In this document: positions 10,795 to 20,709 of the stretch, piece by piece
Layout: each line of letters opens with the position of its first letter
Position numbering within the stretch: position 1 is the stretch's first letter
DNA from: Ascarosepion bandense
Taxonomy: Eukaryota > Mollusca > Cephalopoda > Sepiida > Sepiidae
Length of the DNA: 64,000 nt
Direction of reading: 5' to 3'
Assembly (NCBI GenBank): GCA_037127315.1
Contig: JBBBDQ010001611.1
Coordinates: 2,426,001 to 2,490,000 of the forward strand
The notes under the pieces: model-generated
Told to the model about the DNA's origin: nothing
The model's input: only the letters and a program-made list of their open reading frames with translations
The model's database searches: none
Program-made: the position numbers and the translations under genes

Positions 10795-11255
10795 CTCCGC
10801 AAAACTAATCCACAAAAAACCGATAAACTCATAAAGTATCTGATAAAACTTTTAAAGACCACGAACTTTAAATTACCACCATAACTAATGCCAAAGTCAT
10901 AAATTTCTTAGATGTTACCTTCGACCTGAACAATAGTTCGTATAAACCGTACACTAGGGCTCACATAACCATACATATATCAAGAGCGAACCAAATCCCT
11001 CTCAGAGAATCACCAACAACCTACACAAATCTATCCAATTTCGTTTGAGTACCAACTCTAGCCATAAAGAAATTTTTTGACAATTCTAAAATTAAATACA
11101 TTAATGCTTTAGAAAAGATAAACTGAACACTACTTTAGAATATTTCATTAAAAACCAGGTAGGCAGAAATCATCAGTACACGTAAACGTAACATTTTTTT
11201 AGTTTAAACCAACTATATGTCGTAACGTCCAAACTAACATTTTTTAAACATTGGC
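10795..11255 (+). pseudogene. Penelope-like element reverse-transcriptase remnant
   Basis: The plus strand reads AKVINFLDVTFDLNNSSYKP (10889-10948), the hallmark NFLDxTxDL...YKPY block of PLE reverse transcriptases after the catalytic site. RITNNLHKSIQFRLSTNSSH (~11000-11063) and KRNIF...NVQTNI (~11185-11240) follow. The frame shifts at least twice and contains stops, and the YADD region is missing. The end joins the LINE B sequence at ~11256 without spacing. Confidence 0.75.
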
Positions 11256-12284
11256 AAGCTGAACGAGAACGGACAGAGGTTCCTCGTGTTATGCTCCTAT
11301 TATGACCTCTGAATAACCAACACGTTGTTCGTCACCAAGCCACATCGTCGAGTGTCCTGGCAGTACCCTAGATCCCGTCACTGGCACCAACTGGACTTCG
11401 TCATCACACGGAGATTTTCGCTGCACTGCATTCTCAGCACACGTAGTTATCACAGCGCTGACTGAGATAGTGACCTCTACATGGCTGGCAGAAAATTCCG
11501 TCTCCAACCCAAGTTGATTCACCGTGTAAGGAAAGGTCGCCCTCGCAGTAACACCAGCAGGACGGCAGTACCAGATTTGTGCGAGCGCTTCGCCAAATCC
11601 ATCCTGGACGCCCTTACAGACTTCCCTGCTAGTAATACTGAGAAGAAATAGAGTCCGGGATGCCATTTACAACTCTATATTGAACGCCTCCGGCAAGAGA
11701 GGAAAGCTAAACACGGATTGGTTCGAACCCGGCACTGCTGAATTTGAACAATTAATTAAGGCAAAAAGAGTAGCCCTCATCAACTACTAGACGAGGCCTT
11801 CTGAGAAGACATTTACTGAACTTAGAAAAGCCAAAAATGACGTTCAAGAGATCTCTCGACGCAGCACCAGTGACGACGAGTTCAACCTCTGTGAGAGTGT
11901 CCAGCTCTCTGTTGACTGCGGCAACATTCGTGGCATATATAATAGCATAAAGAAGGTCTTCGGGCCAAGCGTAAACAAGATCGTGCCCCTGAAATCAGAT
12001 GCTGGTGACATCATATCAAACTGCAGAAAGCAGATGGGGAGATGAGCAGAACACGGCTAGGAGCTCTATTTAAGAGAAAGAACATTGTCACAGATGCAGC
12101 CGCCGAGAGCACCATCAAGCTGCCTGTCAAGAAAGAACTAGAGATCCCACCCTCCGTAGTAAAACTGAGGAAGGCCATCGACTCCCTAGCCTGTGGTAAA
12201 TCTCCAGGAAATGATGGCATTCCGCCTGAAATCATCAAGGAGGGAAAGAATACTGCTCTAAGTACATTTATCTTGATAAGTTAA
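11256..12284 (+). pseudogene. LINE B: endonuclease C-terminus and linker to RT
   Basis: The plus-strand translation with two or three stops gives LNENGQRFLVF at the start, then SWQYPRSRHWHQLDFVI, the end of an APE-type endonuclease (catalytic-His-side SxxH/D motif region: RSYHSADCDSD). A long linker follows: KFRLQPKLIHR, then VRDAIYNSILNASGK and FTELRKAKNDVQ. It closes with LRKAIDSLACGKSPGNDGIP (12159-12218), the opening block of LINE reverse transcriptases. The rest of the RT is absent; the sequence breaks at ~12284. The same lineage may supply the C-terminal piece at 14.7 kb. Clade is uncertain. Confidence 0.8.
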
Positions 12285-12420
12285 GTGGTAAGAAAAAAAC
12301 CCAACACCCACGCACGCGTATGAACTTTCTAACCTACTTAACACTGGACATCTATTTAAACACGGTAACTTGGCAATCAGAAAAGCAAATGGATCTCGAT
12401 ATGTGAAGTCACAAGTTTAT

Positions 12421-12464
12421 TCGCCTGAAGAGAGTCAGCATTAGACTCGAAACACGTGTAGCGA
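12421..12464 (+). ncRNA. Hammerhead-like motif with palindromic stem III
   Basis: Stem I TCGC (12421-12424) pairs with GCGA (12461-12464). The core is CTGAAGA (12425-12431), then perfect 5-bp stem II GAGTC/GACTC (12432-12436 with 12444-12448), then GAA plus self-complementary ACACGTGT (12452-12459) and A17. All invariant core bases are present. Confidence 0.7.
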
Positions 12465-12494
12465 CACAAATACCATTATGGACACTTAATATAT

Positions 12495-12840
12495 TGTACA
12501 AAAATCAAGTATTAATTATAATAATAGCAACAATAAATCTACACTTTAAACAAAATCATTTTTTTTTATCTAATATATCCCATAGATGTTCAATAGGATT
12601 GAGATCAGAGTTTTTTGGGGGGCCAATTCAAATTCCGAAGCCTTCCTTCCTCTTCCTTTTTAGTTAAATAATTATTACAAAGGTTTGGCTTTTCACCCTG
12701 TATTTAAATTTCAGTGAGGTTTTTAGGAAATTCACTCCTGTCCTAATGCTTTGTGTTAGAACAGGGGTGATTTTAAACTGTATTTTGATGCCTCATAAAA
12801 GATAAACTAGTTTTTGTTCTAATACTTTTGCACAGTACTA
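12495..12840 (-). mobile_element. Internally deleted Tc1-like transposon
   Basis: The minus strand begins with agtactgtgcaaaagtatta, a Tc1-type terminal repeat next to TA. Later it encodes WPPKNSDLNPIEHLWDI (12573-12623), the conserved block around the second Asp and the Glu/Asp-proximal region of Tc1 transposases. The N-terminal half of the gene is missing. A diverged copy of the end (gtacaaaaatcaagtatta) lies at ~12496. It cannot move on its own. Confidence 0.65.
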
Positions 12841-12849
12841 TATATATAT

Positions 12850-13130
12850 AACTGTAAATTTATCTTTGAACACGTCTCGAAAATCCCACCGAGTATAAAC
12901 GCGGAGGGGGAAATGGAAACAGAAAAAGAAACGAACTAAGCACTTGAACATTAGTCAAAGTACTAGTCGAAAGAAGAAAAAAAACCCCGAGATGAGGAAC
13001 CTAACACGTAAAGCGCTCAACACAATAACCGAGCAACTAAATAAGTAAGCTTACCTAGAGCCAACTTGCCCTCACGACCAATTTGGTGAAACCTTGGTAG
13101 GTCCGTTGGCTCTAGGTTAGCTTCTTACTT
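12850..13130 (-). repeat. Foldback repeat FB-1, copy a
   Basis: Reverse-oriented relative of 51101-51450. The hairpin cctagagccaac / gttggctctagg is at 13054-13116. The flank at 12870-13010 is the complement of the ~250 bp segment next to the 50-52 kb copies. TA repeats follow directly. Confidence 0.65.
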
Positions 13131-13159
13131 ATATATATATATATATATAAATTAAAATA

Positions 13160-13291
13160 GGATTAATTCAAGGATGTTGGATGATCATTTCGATATGAAA
13201 ATCCCCACGGGGGATAACACATCACCTCAGCAACAAAAAAATCCTTTCAGAAACTGGAGAAAAATCAGTCTATTTTTCTCCAGTTTCTGAA
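13160..13291. repeat. Foldback repeat FB-2, truncated copy
   Basis: It shares the left arm and centre of the 23217-23487 palindrome. The inner hairpin ctttcagaaactggaga / tctccagtttctgaaag is at 13244-13291. The outer right arm is replaced by an RTE fragment. Confidence 0.75.
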
Positions 13292-13560
13292 AGTATATCA
13301 CGCGCTGTTTTCCCCCGTCTCTCTTTCCTACCATCGACCATGTGTGTATCAGATTTTCCAAGCCTTTCTTCCTCATTACGTTTCCTAGAAATTTCAGCTC
13401 TCTTTTAGTTATTATTTTCCATTTCTTTTCTAGTTTATCCAAAATCTAACCGTTGCTCGCATCTTCGATCCATCAGTAGAACCATATTTCTGTTGCTTCG
13501 AATTTCTCCTTCATCTTTGAATAGATTATTCAGCATTTGTTGCCATATAAGAAAACCGAT
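13292..13560 (-). pseudogene. RTE-type LINE C-terminal fragment
   Basis: The minus strand carries RELKFLGNVMRKKGLENLIHT (in part, 13330-13390) and GKRDGGKQRVIYF. These match the FLGNAMRKRG and GKKDRGKQRIIYL segments of the 53.5 kb copy. It is truncated on both sides. Confidence 0.75.
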
Positions 13561-14173
13561 ATCACATACCATTCCAGTAATTCTATCAATAAAAACATTA
13601 ATTTAATGTTCTTTTAGAACTCGAAACGTATTAAATATAATTCTTCCTCATTTTTTTATTTAATTATCTTTTTTATCATTTCTACAAATATATAATAAGT
13701 AATTCTCTTTTTTAATTCAAAGTTATAAATATGAGTGAAGGAACCACAAAAGGAATATATTTGCACCCTAGTTTCCTCTAATTTCTGATGAGGTTATCCA
13801 TTGTTACCAGGCATGTTTGCTTACTGGCGTCGGATCTTGTATCCTGTTACGCTAAGAGAGTATGATGGCATTTTACATTATAAAATCAGCATATGTTCGA
13901 ACTGATACATAATCGATATGTTTTAATATGTTTTTAACATTAGTTTATTCTTCTATTGACGCAAATTAAATTGTTCTTAGCTTATTGAATCAACATAATG
14001 GTACGTAATAAATGCAATCCATTAATAGAAATATCTAAATGTTCAATGGGTGAGATTGAAAGCTATTGTAACGTGTTTCGTAATTCTGCACATTTTCTAC
14101 CATTTAACGAATATTTTTTTAATAAAAACTGAAAGTTTTAACTTTATATTAATATCCAAACAGGAAATGTGTA

Positions 14174-14254
14174 TACATTATTTTCTACATCCGTTGAAGT
14201 TCCTCCGATGGCAACGCATCATAAGCAGACGTTCTGGCATTAGTTAGAGAGAAT
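14174..14254 (+). repeat. Inverted repeat, left arm (partner 16300-16378)
   Basis: Nearly identical to the reverse complement of 16300-16378; the shared core includes gttcctccgatggcaacgca. The pair brackets 2.05 kb that includes a LINE fragment. Confidence 0.85.
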
Positions 14255-14483
14255 ATCGGTATGTATTTCTCGGTATGTAGACTCTTTTTTAATATATCTC
14301 TTGAGAAAACAGTCCGTCTTGGATAATAAACAGGACGTTTAACATTCTTCTTTGCCAATAAGAAACCGTCTGACTTGTTGACTATGTGTGTCGTAATACG
14401 TATATTCTCTGTAAGTTATGACTGATTGCGTAGCACTGAATAGCACCATGTAAAACTCTTTATTAACAATAAGCACAGAAATG

Positions 14484-14486
<3 letters not shown>

Positions 14487-14537
<51 letters not shown>

Positions 14538-14652
14538 TATATATATATATTTATGTGCTTATTGTTATTAAAGTATATATATATGCTTATTGCTATTATA
14601 TATATATATATGCTATTATATATATATATATGCTATTATATATATATATATG

Positions 14653-14696
<44 letters not shown>
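14487..14696. repeat. (TA)n array with tgctatta tandem units
   Basis: A long TA run interrupted four times by tgctattata units ~25 bp apart. The word gcttattgttattaaagtat at 14556-14575 recurs as gcttactgttattaaagtat at 15476-15495, beyond the LINE piece. Confidence 0.85.
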
Positions 14697-15418
14697 CTAC
14701 ACATGCCTTTGGGAAGTTGCGCCATCGCCTGTGGGATGAACGTGGGATCCGACTGGATACGAAAATTGTGGTTTATCGAGCTGTTATTCTCTCCATCCTC
14801 CTGTATGGCTCTGAGTCTTGGACTCCTTATAGACTTCACATCCGTCAACTGGATGTATTTCACAAACACTGTTTGCGGTCAATCTGTGGTCTTAGCATTC
14901 GAGACAAGATGCCCAACGTTGACCTCTTCAGAAAATGTAATATTTCTGGAATAGAGCCATTCCTCATTCAGTTCCAACTACGTTGGACTGGACACGTATT
15001 GAGGATGACCGGGGAAAGGATACCAAAAATCATGATGTACAGTCAATTGGAGAGCGGTAGGAGAAATGTTGGACGGCCTTTACTGAGGTACAAGGATAAG
15101 ATCAGGAGTAATTTGATTTCTCTCAATCTGCCTCACAACATTCTTGAGAGCAGTGTCTCTGATCGAATGAAGTGGAAGGCATGTTGTTTTGATGGTCTTC
15201 AGCGTTTCAAATCTGACAGTCTGAATCATATGAGTCAGAAACGAGAGAGAGTCAAGCGGGCTGTATTGGTACCTGCAAGTGCATCCCATAACCAGCACAC
15301 TTGCACTCTGTGTGGATTGATTTGTAAGTCCCTTGCTGGACTTAGATGTCATCAGAGGCTGAAGCATGGATGAAGTCAGAGTTGTCGGAACCTCATACGT
15401 CGAGATCGACGGGAGAGT

Positions 15419-15425
<7 letters not shown>
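14697..15425 (+). pseudogene. LINE C-terminal region with zinc finger (LINE B-like)
   Basis: An uninterrupted frame to the stop at 15371-15373 encodes ~225 residues. It opens with a thumb-type block ([15 protein letters not shown], then [18 protein letters not shown]). [19 protein letters not shown] and [11 protein letters not shown] follow, with a GRPLLRYKD segment. It closes with a CxxC...HxxxxH zinc finger at 15298-15369. This is the usual end of a LINE polyprotein. The active site lies upstream and is lost: the 5' end is cut at the TA array. The short tail agtccatcatata may be the true 3' end, so this looks like a recent 5'-truncated insertion. Confidence 0.8.
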
Positions 15426-15477
<52 letters not shown>

Positions 15478-15515
15478 TTACTGTTATTAAAGTATATATA
15501 TATATATATATATAT
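15422..15515. repeat. (TA)n arrays
   Basis: Two TA runs separated by gcttactgttattaaag, a duplicate of the left flank of the LINE fragment. Confidence 0.9.
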
Positions 15516-16299
15516 ACTTTTTTATATAAAACTCCTGCAATTTATGCACATAATTTTATTACTTAGACAATTCTGCGTCATAATACACAAGCAATGGTCT
15601 AAGAAGTATAATTCAGAGGTTTTAATACCTGAACAATGGTTTTCTTCTTAGCAATAAAGATGCTAAAATCGATTCGAAAACCTGGTCACTTATCAATCAA
15701 TGTCACCAGACATTTATTCAAATTGCTGCAAACTGAATACACTTTCTCCATCTTTGCGTGGGTTTGTCTCTATAATAATCGTAATAAGATGCCAAAAACT
15801 AACCATTTCCCAGCTTCAGCCCTAAATAATGTTCCTTTATGAGACAAGCGCAGTACGATTCACGTTTTAGGGAATAATTAGATATTCAATTCTTTGTAAC
15901 TATGAACAAAATAATAGGGTTCATCCCACAGTCTTCCTCGACAGCTAGTCTCACAGGTTAAAAAAAACTTTAGAGAATTTAATCCTCATAGGATGCCATA
16001 AGATTATGGCCTTATGTACTAAAAGATACACTTTGTCACATGGTTAGCAAAATGTATTGGTTTCTGAAGACTTTTTGGGTCGAGAGTTTGAACGTTGACC
16101 GGTGGAAGCAGAGAAATGGTAAAGGAATAACAGGATTCCGTCAAAATAATACTTATCTCTTGCAGAATCAACGACAGTCAGTGGACAAAAAAATTTGCAG
16201 ACATGGTAATATAAAATCTGCTTCACTTTCTGAAGCAGACCTAGAGTATAAAAAAAGTACGGCCTCGTATGACGAAAACTTCTGCCTACGATTGAAAGA
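15516..16299. other. Unannotated DNA
   Basis: No recognised gene or repeat. A short open frame at 16040-16312 has no recognisable domain and runs into the inverted repeat. Confidence 0.4.
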
Positions 16300-16378
16300 T
16301 CTTTCTCTCTAACTGGTGCCAGAACGTCTGCTTATGATGCGTTGCCATCGGAGGAACTTCAACGGATGTCGAAAATAA
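16300..16378 (-). repeat. Inverted repeat, right arm
   Basis: Partner of 14174-14254 in opposite orientation. Confidence 0.85.
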
Positions 16379-16867
16379 TGCAAAATCTTTGTTTGTGAAA
16401 CCAAAAATCGTAAAATTTAAACTTTAGAAAGTGCTAGCAATGCATGTCCCGAAACAATAAACTTGGTTACAAATAGATACTGGATATTTCGCTGTGCATT
16501 AAAGGAAGCTAGAAAGTTGTTTTCAGAGTGTTTTAATCTGTGCAACATTGTGCGCCTAAAATAGAATAATTTCAGTGAAACAATTAGGAAGAATTCCCAC
16601 ACAATTTGTTAGAAATGTATTTGAAATGCATTACATGTACCTCTCGATTCTCGCGATTTTGTGCTAGATTTAACAAATGTCAAAAAACTACTGAGTGGGT
16701 TGGGCAACATCAATTTGTCTTTACTCTAAGTAAATGAAACTACAAATTTATAGAATGAAAATGAACCTACAAAGTTTATAGAATCCCAAATTTTTCAAGA
16801 ATACTTTTCAGTCTCTTTTGAGTATAAATAGTTTTTTCAGACACATTTGAGCATATATATATATATA

Positions 16868-16893
16868 TATACTATTTTATTATATCTATATAC

Positions 16894-16937
<44 letters not shown>

Positions 16938-17106
16938 TATTTTATATATATATACATATATTTATATATATAATATTTTATTCATATGTATATATATATA
17001 CATATGAATAAAATATTATATATATTAATATATGTATATATATAAAATATTATATATATGTATATATATATATAAAATATTATATAGATATAATAAAATA
17101 GTATAT
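16868..17106. repeat. ~240-bp near-perfect AT palindrome
   Basis: The centre is at ~16994/16995 (ttcatatg...catatgaa). Outer arms are tactattttattatatctata (16869-16888) and its complement at ~17083-17104. TA arrays lie on both sides. Confidence 0.8.
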
Positions 17107-17128
17107 AAATATAATATATATATAGAGA

Positions 17129-17169
<41 letters not shown>

Positions 17170-17179
17170 CTATTGTTCA

Positions 17180-17541
17180 ATAATAAATTAAACTAAAATC
17201 CAAACTCCTGATAAAAATCTTTGTCTAGCCATTTAAAAAATCTATGTATCTTAACCAGACAAAATTAAAAAGTGACATGTCTAGATCTAAGGCATCCTGC
17301 CCCCTTTCTTAACCCAAATGTTTAAATCTCCATGGTTACATAATTCTAAATGCTGATTGACTAGTTTTGATATCCCGAAATGCATTTCCTTCAACTACTA
17401 CTCCCTATTTTTCTAATATGAATTCATCTTATCTTTAAAACATCGTTTTCATCATTTATTTTAACATATCACCTGAAGAGGAACAGCTCTGTTCCGAAAT
17501 ATTATGCTTTTATAAACCATTGTAATAACAAAATTGCAATA
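17180..17541 (+). mobile_element. Penelope-like element 3' region
   Basis: Shares blocks with 51505-51815: atgtatcttaaccagacaaa near the start and atgcttttataaaccat near the end. It carries a hammerhead-like core. Neither copy has coding sequence. Confidence 0.55.
17473..17499 (+). ncRNA. Hammerhead-like core
   Basis: CTGAAGA (17473-17479), perfect 7-bp stem II GGAACAG/CTGTTCC (17480-17486 with 17489-17495), then GAAA. Stem I and the cleavage triplet are not clear. The related copy at ~51729 has an extra T in the core. Confidence 0.5.
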
Positions 17542-18186
17542 TCTAAACTTATTTATAAATGGAACTTGTGTGTGTGTGTGTATGTGTGTGTCCATTACTT
17601 ATAAACTCCGAAACAGCTGAACCGATTTTCTTGAAAATTTACACAGTTGTACTATAAGCGTCTGCGAGTGTTCTTAGCTAGGTTTTGTGTCGAGGTCAGT
17701 CAGTTAAGTGCCATACGTGATACACGCTTGGGCGATCATGTCTCGAAAGAGACATGACTGACTGGGCAGAAGATTATCCCGCAGTAGGTTGCCATTGCTT
17801 TCAGCTGTAGACTGGTTGCCGACCAAGGCAATCTGTCCTGCTATTTAACCCACAACTGGAAGGAAGAGATGGACTAATACCTTTCCCAAGGGTATTTGCG
17901 CGTAAGTGAATAAAATGGATTCAACTGGAATTCGAACTCGGCTCCCCGGTTTCTCGTTCCGAGCCGATATCCACTGAACCACAAACCCCCGATAAATATC
18001 GAAAATCGATGATCGAAAAAATCGAGTTATAGAAGGAGTGATCCGATTTAAATCAATTTTCATACACTCATAGACAAAGACATAAGAAACGATATTCAGA
18101 AGTTTCAAGGTTGCAATTCTTACAATAGTGCAGAAAATCGATAATATATATAAAAGCTTTCATTACACCCGAGCAACGCGGGCTAT

Positions 18187-18190
<4 letters not shown>
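17542..18190 (+). mobile_element. Helitron, internally deleted, with nested SINE
   Basis: Starts A|TCTAAACTTATTTATAAATG at 17542. The 3' end keeps cccgagcaacgcgggctatact but loses CTAG to a TA array. The middle is shortened compared with 34020-34728, and a SINE splits it at 17697. Confidence 0.8.
17697..17984 (-). repeat. tRNA-derived SINE nested in a Helitron
   Basis: Complete minus-strand SINE. Helitron sequence (tgtcgagg ... cccccgataaatatc) resumes on either side, so the SINE is younger than the Helitron. Confidence 0.9.
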
Positions 18191-18236
<46 letters not shown>

Positions 18237-18296
18237 GTTTTAGAACATGTACATAATTTTTTCTATATATGTCCTCTTCTCTACAATCATATGGTC

Positions 18297-18329
18297 GTTT
18301 TCAATGTTTGGACTCCAACATATCATCGG
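18297..18329 (-). ncRNA. Degenerate hammerhead-like core
   Basis: Minus strand CCGATGA (U4 is C), a long stem II ATGTT..GG/CC..AACAT, then GAAAAC. It lies ~1.3 kb downstream of a minus-strand PLE endonuclease. Stem I and the cleavage site are not evident. Confidence 0.35.
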
Positions 18330-19654
18330 GAGAAGGAAAGAGTAAGAGTTTGGAATCATCCTCTGTTTATATTTGGTTCGTTGTTGTTGTGGGGTTGGTT
18401 TGGGTTATTGATAAATAAGTGAATGTGTCTTTCGTTTTGACCGTTAGACTTTTGAAGAACCTGGTGTGTAAGTGTGTAAGTGTGAAATTGCTGATTAATG
18501 GTATTATCTTTTGGAATGTACGTTTTATCGGTCGGGTATATCTTTTGGTTAGAATTTCTAAGAGAGCGGCGTGTGGAGTGGTCAGTTTTGTGTGTTTGTG
18601 TGGGGATTCTTTTTGGGTGTGTGATTTAGGACCTTATTCTGTTTGCTGACCTTTTTAGGACGGCTTTATGGTTGGCTATCGTTTAATTGATTTATGTCTG
18701 TTGTTAGCGGACCTATTTCATATATTTACTTTGATTCTGTGTCTAGGTTTTCACTTTGGGGTTCCTTAGATAGACGTGATAGGGGTAGGGTGTTTTTTCT
18801 TTCCAATATTGTTTCTTCCGGTATGGAATATTTTTTTATTTTATTTTTGTTTTTTCCTATTTTTATTTTAGCGGGATAGGGTTTTTTTAATATATTTTTT
18901 ATTTTATATTCAAGTTTAGAGTATTATTGTATTTAGGCGAAGTTATTTCAAGAAATCTAAACTTGTATTTTTTAGGAAGTAAATGCAAATTAGCATTTTA
19001 TCAGTTTTTTTATATAAAGTTGTATGTTTAATCTTAATTTTAAGTTTAGAGGATCGTTTTTTTCTTTTAAATTTTTTATATATTATTTTTTCTATAAATT
19101 ATCGTTTGGAATCCTATTTATTTCTTTTAATTTTTTTATATATTTTATTTATTTAGATATTTTTGCGGGTATTATATCTTACTTTAAGGATTTATTAGAT
19201 CAATTTTTTCTATAGCATTTATTATCTTTTATAATAAAAATATCTACTCCAATTTTCCGTATTTTTTAGTGTGATTGTAGTGTTAGATCTTACGTGTGCT
19301 TACAGTTTATTTTTGTGTATGATATAGTTATTCTGAAGTAGTATATTTAATCTTAATGTTGAATATATGAATTTTGATTTTTTTCGAGTTTGGGAGCCAT
19401 TTGTTGAATTTTGATTTTTCCAGTACGGAGTATTTTTGTATTTAAGTAAGGTTATTGCGTCAAGTAAGGTTATTGGTGTAGTCTTTAGTGATAGTTTAGG
19501 AGAGTTTTTATTTCTTTAATTTTACATTTTATTTATTTAGATGTTTTTGTGGGTATTAGACCTTCCTTTAAGGATTTATTGGATCGATTTTTTCCAATTT
19601 TCCAATTTTTAATCTTTTATAATAAGAATATCTAATCAAACTCTTAGCATTTCT
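18330..19654 (-). mobile_element. Penelope-like element 3' region with internal repeats
   Basis: AT-rich non-coding stretch. 19021-19260 and 19340-19690 are related, sharing tttatttatttagat, gggtatta and aaggatttatt.gatc. That is consistent with a partly tandem element end. Confidence 0.5.
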
Positions 19655-19985
19655 TAGCATGTTTGTAGGGTTAGGTCCCTAATGTGCTTGCAGTTTGCTG
19701 TGGTTTCGTGTCTCTGATTTAAAAGCTTGTTACAATTTATATATTTAAGGATCTCTATTTTTTCTTGAAGGCAAAGAAAGCATGGTTCTTTTATAGATTT
19801 TGCTGTTCTTGCTTTTTTTAGGATTTTCTATTTGACCTTAGGTGTTTTATTATCGTCTTTTAATTTCCAAAAGTATTTAGAGAGAGATATCATGTTTTGC
19901 TTTTCTTTGTTATTGAAGGATGAGAGGTGATTGTAAAAGCGCTTTTTAAATACGTTCATGTTATTCCCAATATATACTTTTTCAT
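19655..19985 (-). pseudogene. Penelope-like element GIY-YIG endonuclease fragment
   Basis: The minus strand reads KVYIGNNMNVFKKRFYNHLS (YIG motif plus the conserved R and H), then LSKYFWKLKDDN, KILKKARTAKS, CFLCLQEKIEIL (CxxC), LLNQRHE and CKHIRDL. This is the full motif order of PLE endonucleases. One stop sits in the middle (after TPKVK), and no RT is attached. GIY-YIG plus this cysteine pattern is not found in ordinary LINEs, so the family call is firm. Confidence 0.85.
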
Positions 19986-20044
19986 CTTAAGGATTTTCTA
20001 AGGATGAAATCAAACATATTCTTATTATGAAAGATTAAAAATGC

Positions 20045-20524
20045 TATAGAAAAAATCGATCCAATAAATGCTTGGGGATGGATGACAAGAGATGTTATCA
20101 AAATGGCAAACAATATTCAACAAAAAATGAACTTCGTGAAGCCATCTTCAAAAGCTGGAGCATCACTCCTTGCACCTTAATGGAAACGCTTATTTCTAGC
20201 ACGTCTGACAGAATTTTTGAAGTCATCAAAAGCAGTGGAGTTAGAACTCATTATTAAATTTGGTTGTTGAATGTTTTCATACACCTTTCATACACTTTTT
20301 GTTCAATTTCGGAAAATTTTAGTCTCTGGTCTTATAATTTTGATCATGTGGAAATTTTATAAAAATGTAAATTTCTAAATAAAATGTTTGGAATGTAGCT
20401 TTTTGTTTCCATAACCTTTTAGATTGTAGTATTGGTAACCTTAAGTTAAAGGAGTTTCAAATCTATCCGTAAAAAAAAATTTCTTTTTAAAGATTTTTAA
20501 GCGGTCTTAAATTTTTGATCGGGA

Positions 20525-20527
<3 letters not shown>
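20045..20527 (+). pseudogene. Tc1-like transposase C-terminal fragment with 3' end
   Basis: DPINAWGWMTRDV (~20058-20096) shifts frame to YQNGKQYSTKNELREAIFKS, then ISSTSDRIFEVIKSSGV and a THY-stop at 20257. These are the last ~75 residues of a Tc1 transposase, around and after the final catalytic acidic residue. The 3' flank ends gaccgctt-type sequence, tttttgatcgggagta, before TA repeats, consistent with a terminal inverted repeat. The rest of the gene is lost. Confidence 0.8.
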
Positions 20528-20568
<41 letters not shown>

Positions 20569-20603
20569 CGTGATACCATTTGATATCTTTCTTTCTCAAA
20601 CGT

Positions 20604-20706
20604 CCGCCGATGGCTTGGTTGGTGAAGCTCTGGATTTTGATAAATCAGTCTGATTTCGGTCTTAGCTTGAGGCGGTCATTTAATCGAGCTGCTGTGATAC
20701 AGATTA
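20604..20706 (+). repeat. Second SINE family, decayed copy
   Basis: A-box-like tggcttggttgg (20611-20622), a poorly kept B box (ttcggtctta), and the shared tail agctgctgtgatacag, again followed by TA repeats. Confidence 0.5.
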
Positions 20707-20709
20707 TAT

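Noticed and set aside
11289..11666. 125-codon minus-strand frame
   Set aside because: Shadow of the plus-strand LINE B endonuclease/linker, which carries recognisable motifs.
14483..14696. Long open frame of alternating Ile/Tyr upstream of the LINE fragment
   Set aside because: It is translation of a TA microsatellite, not part of the protein.
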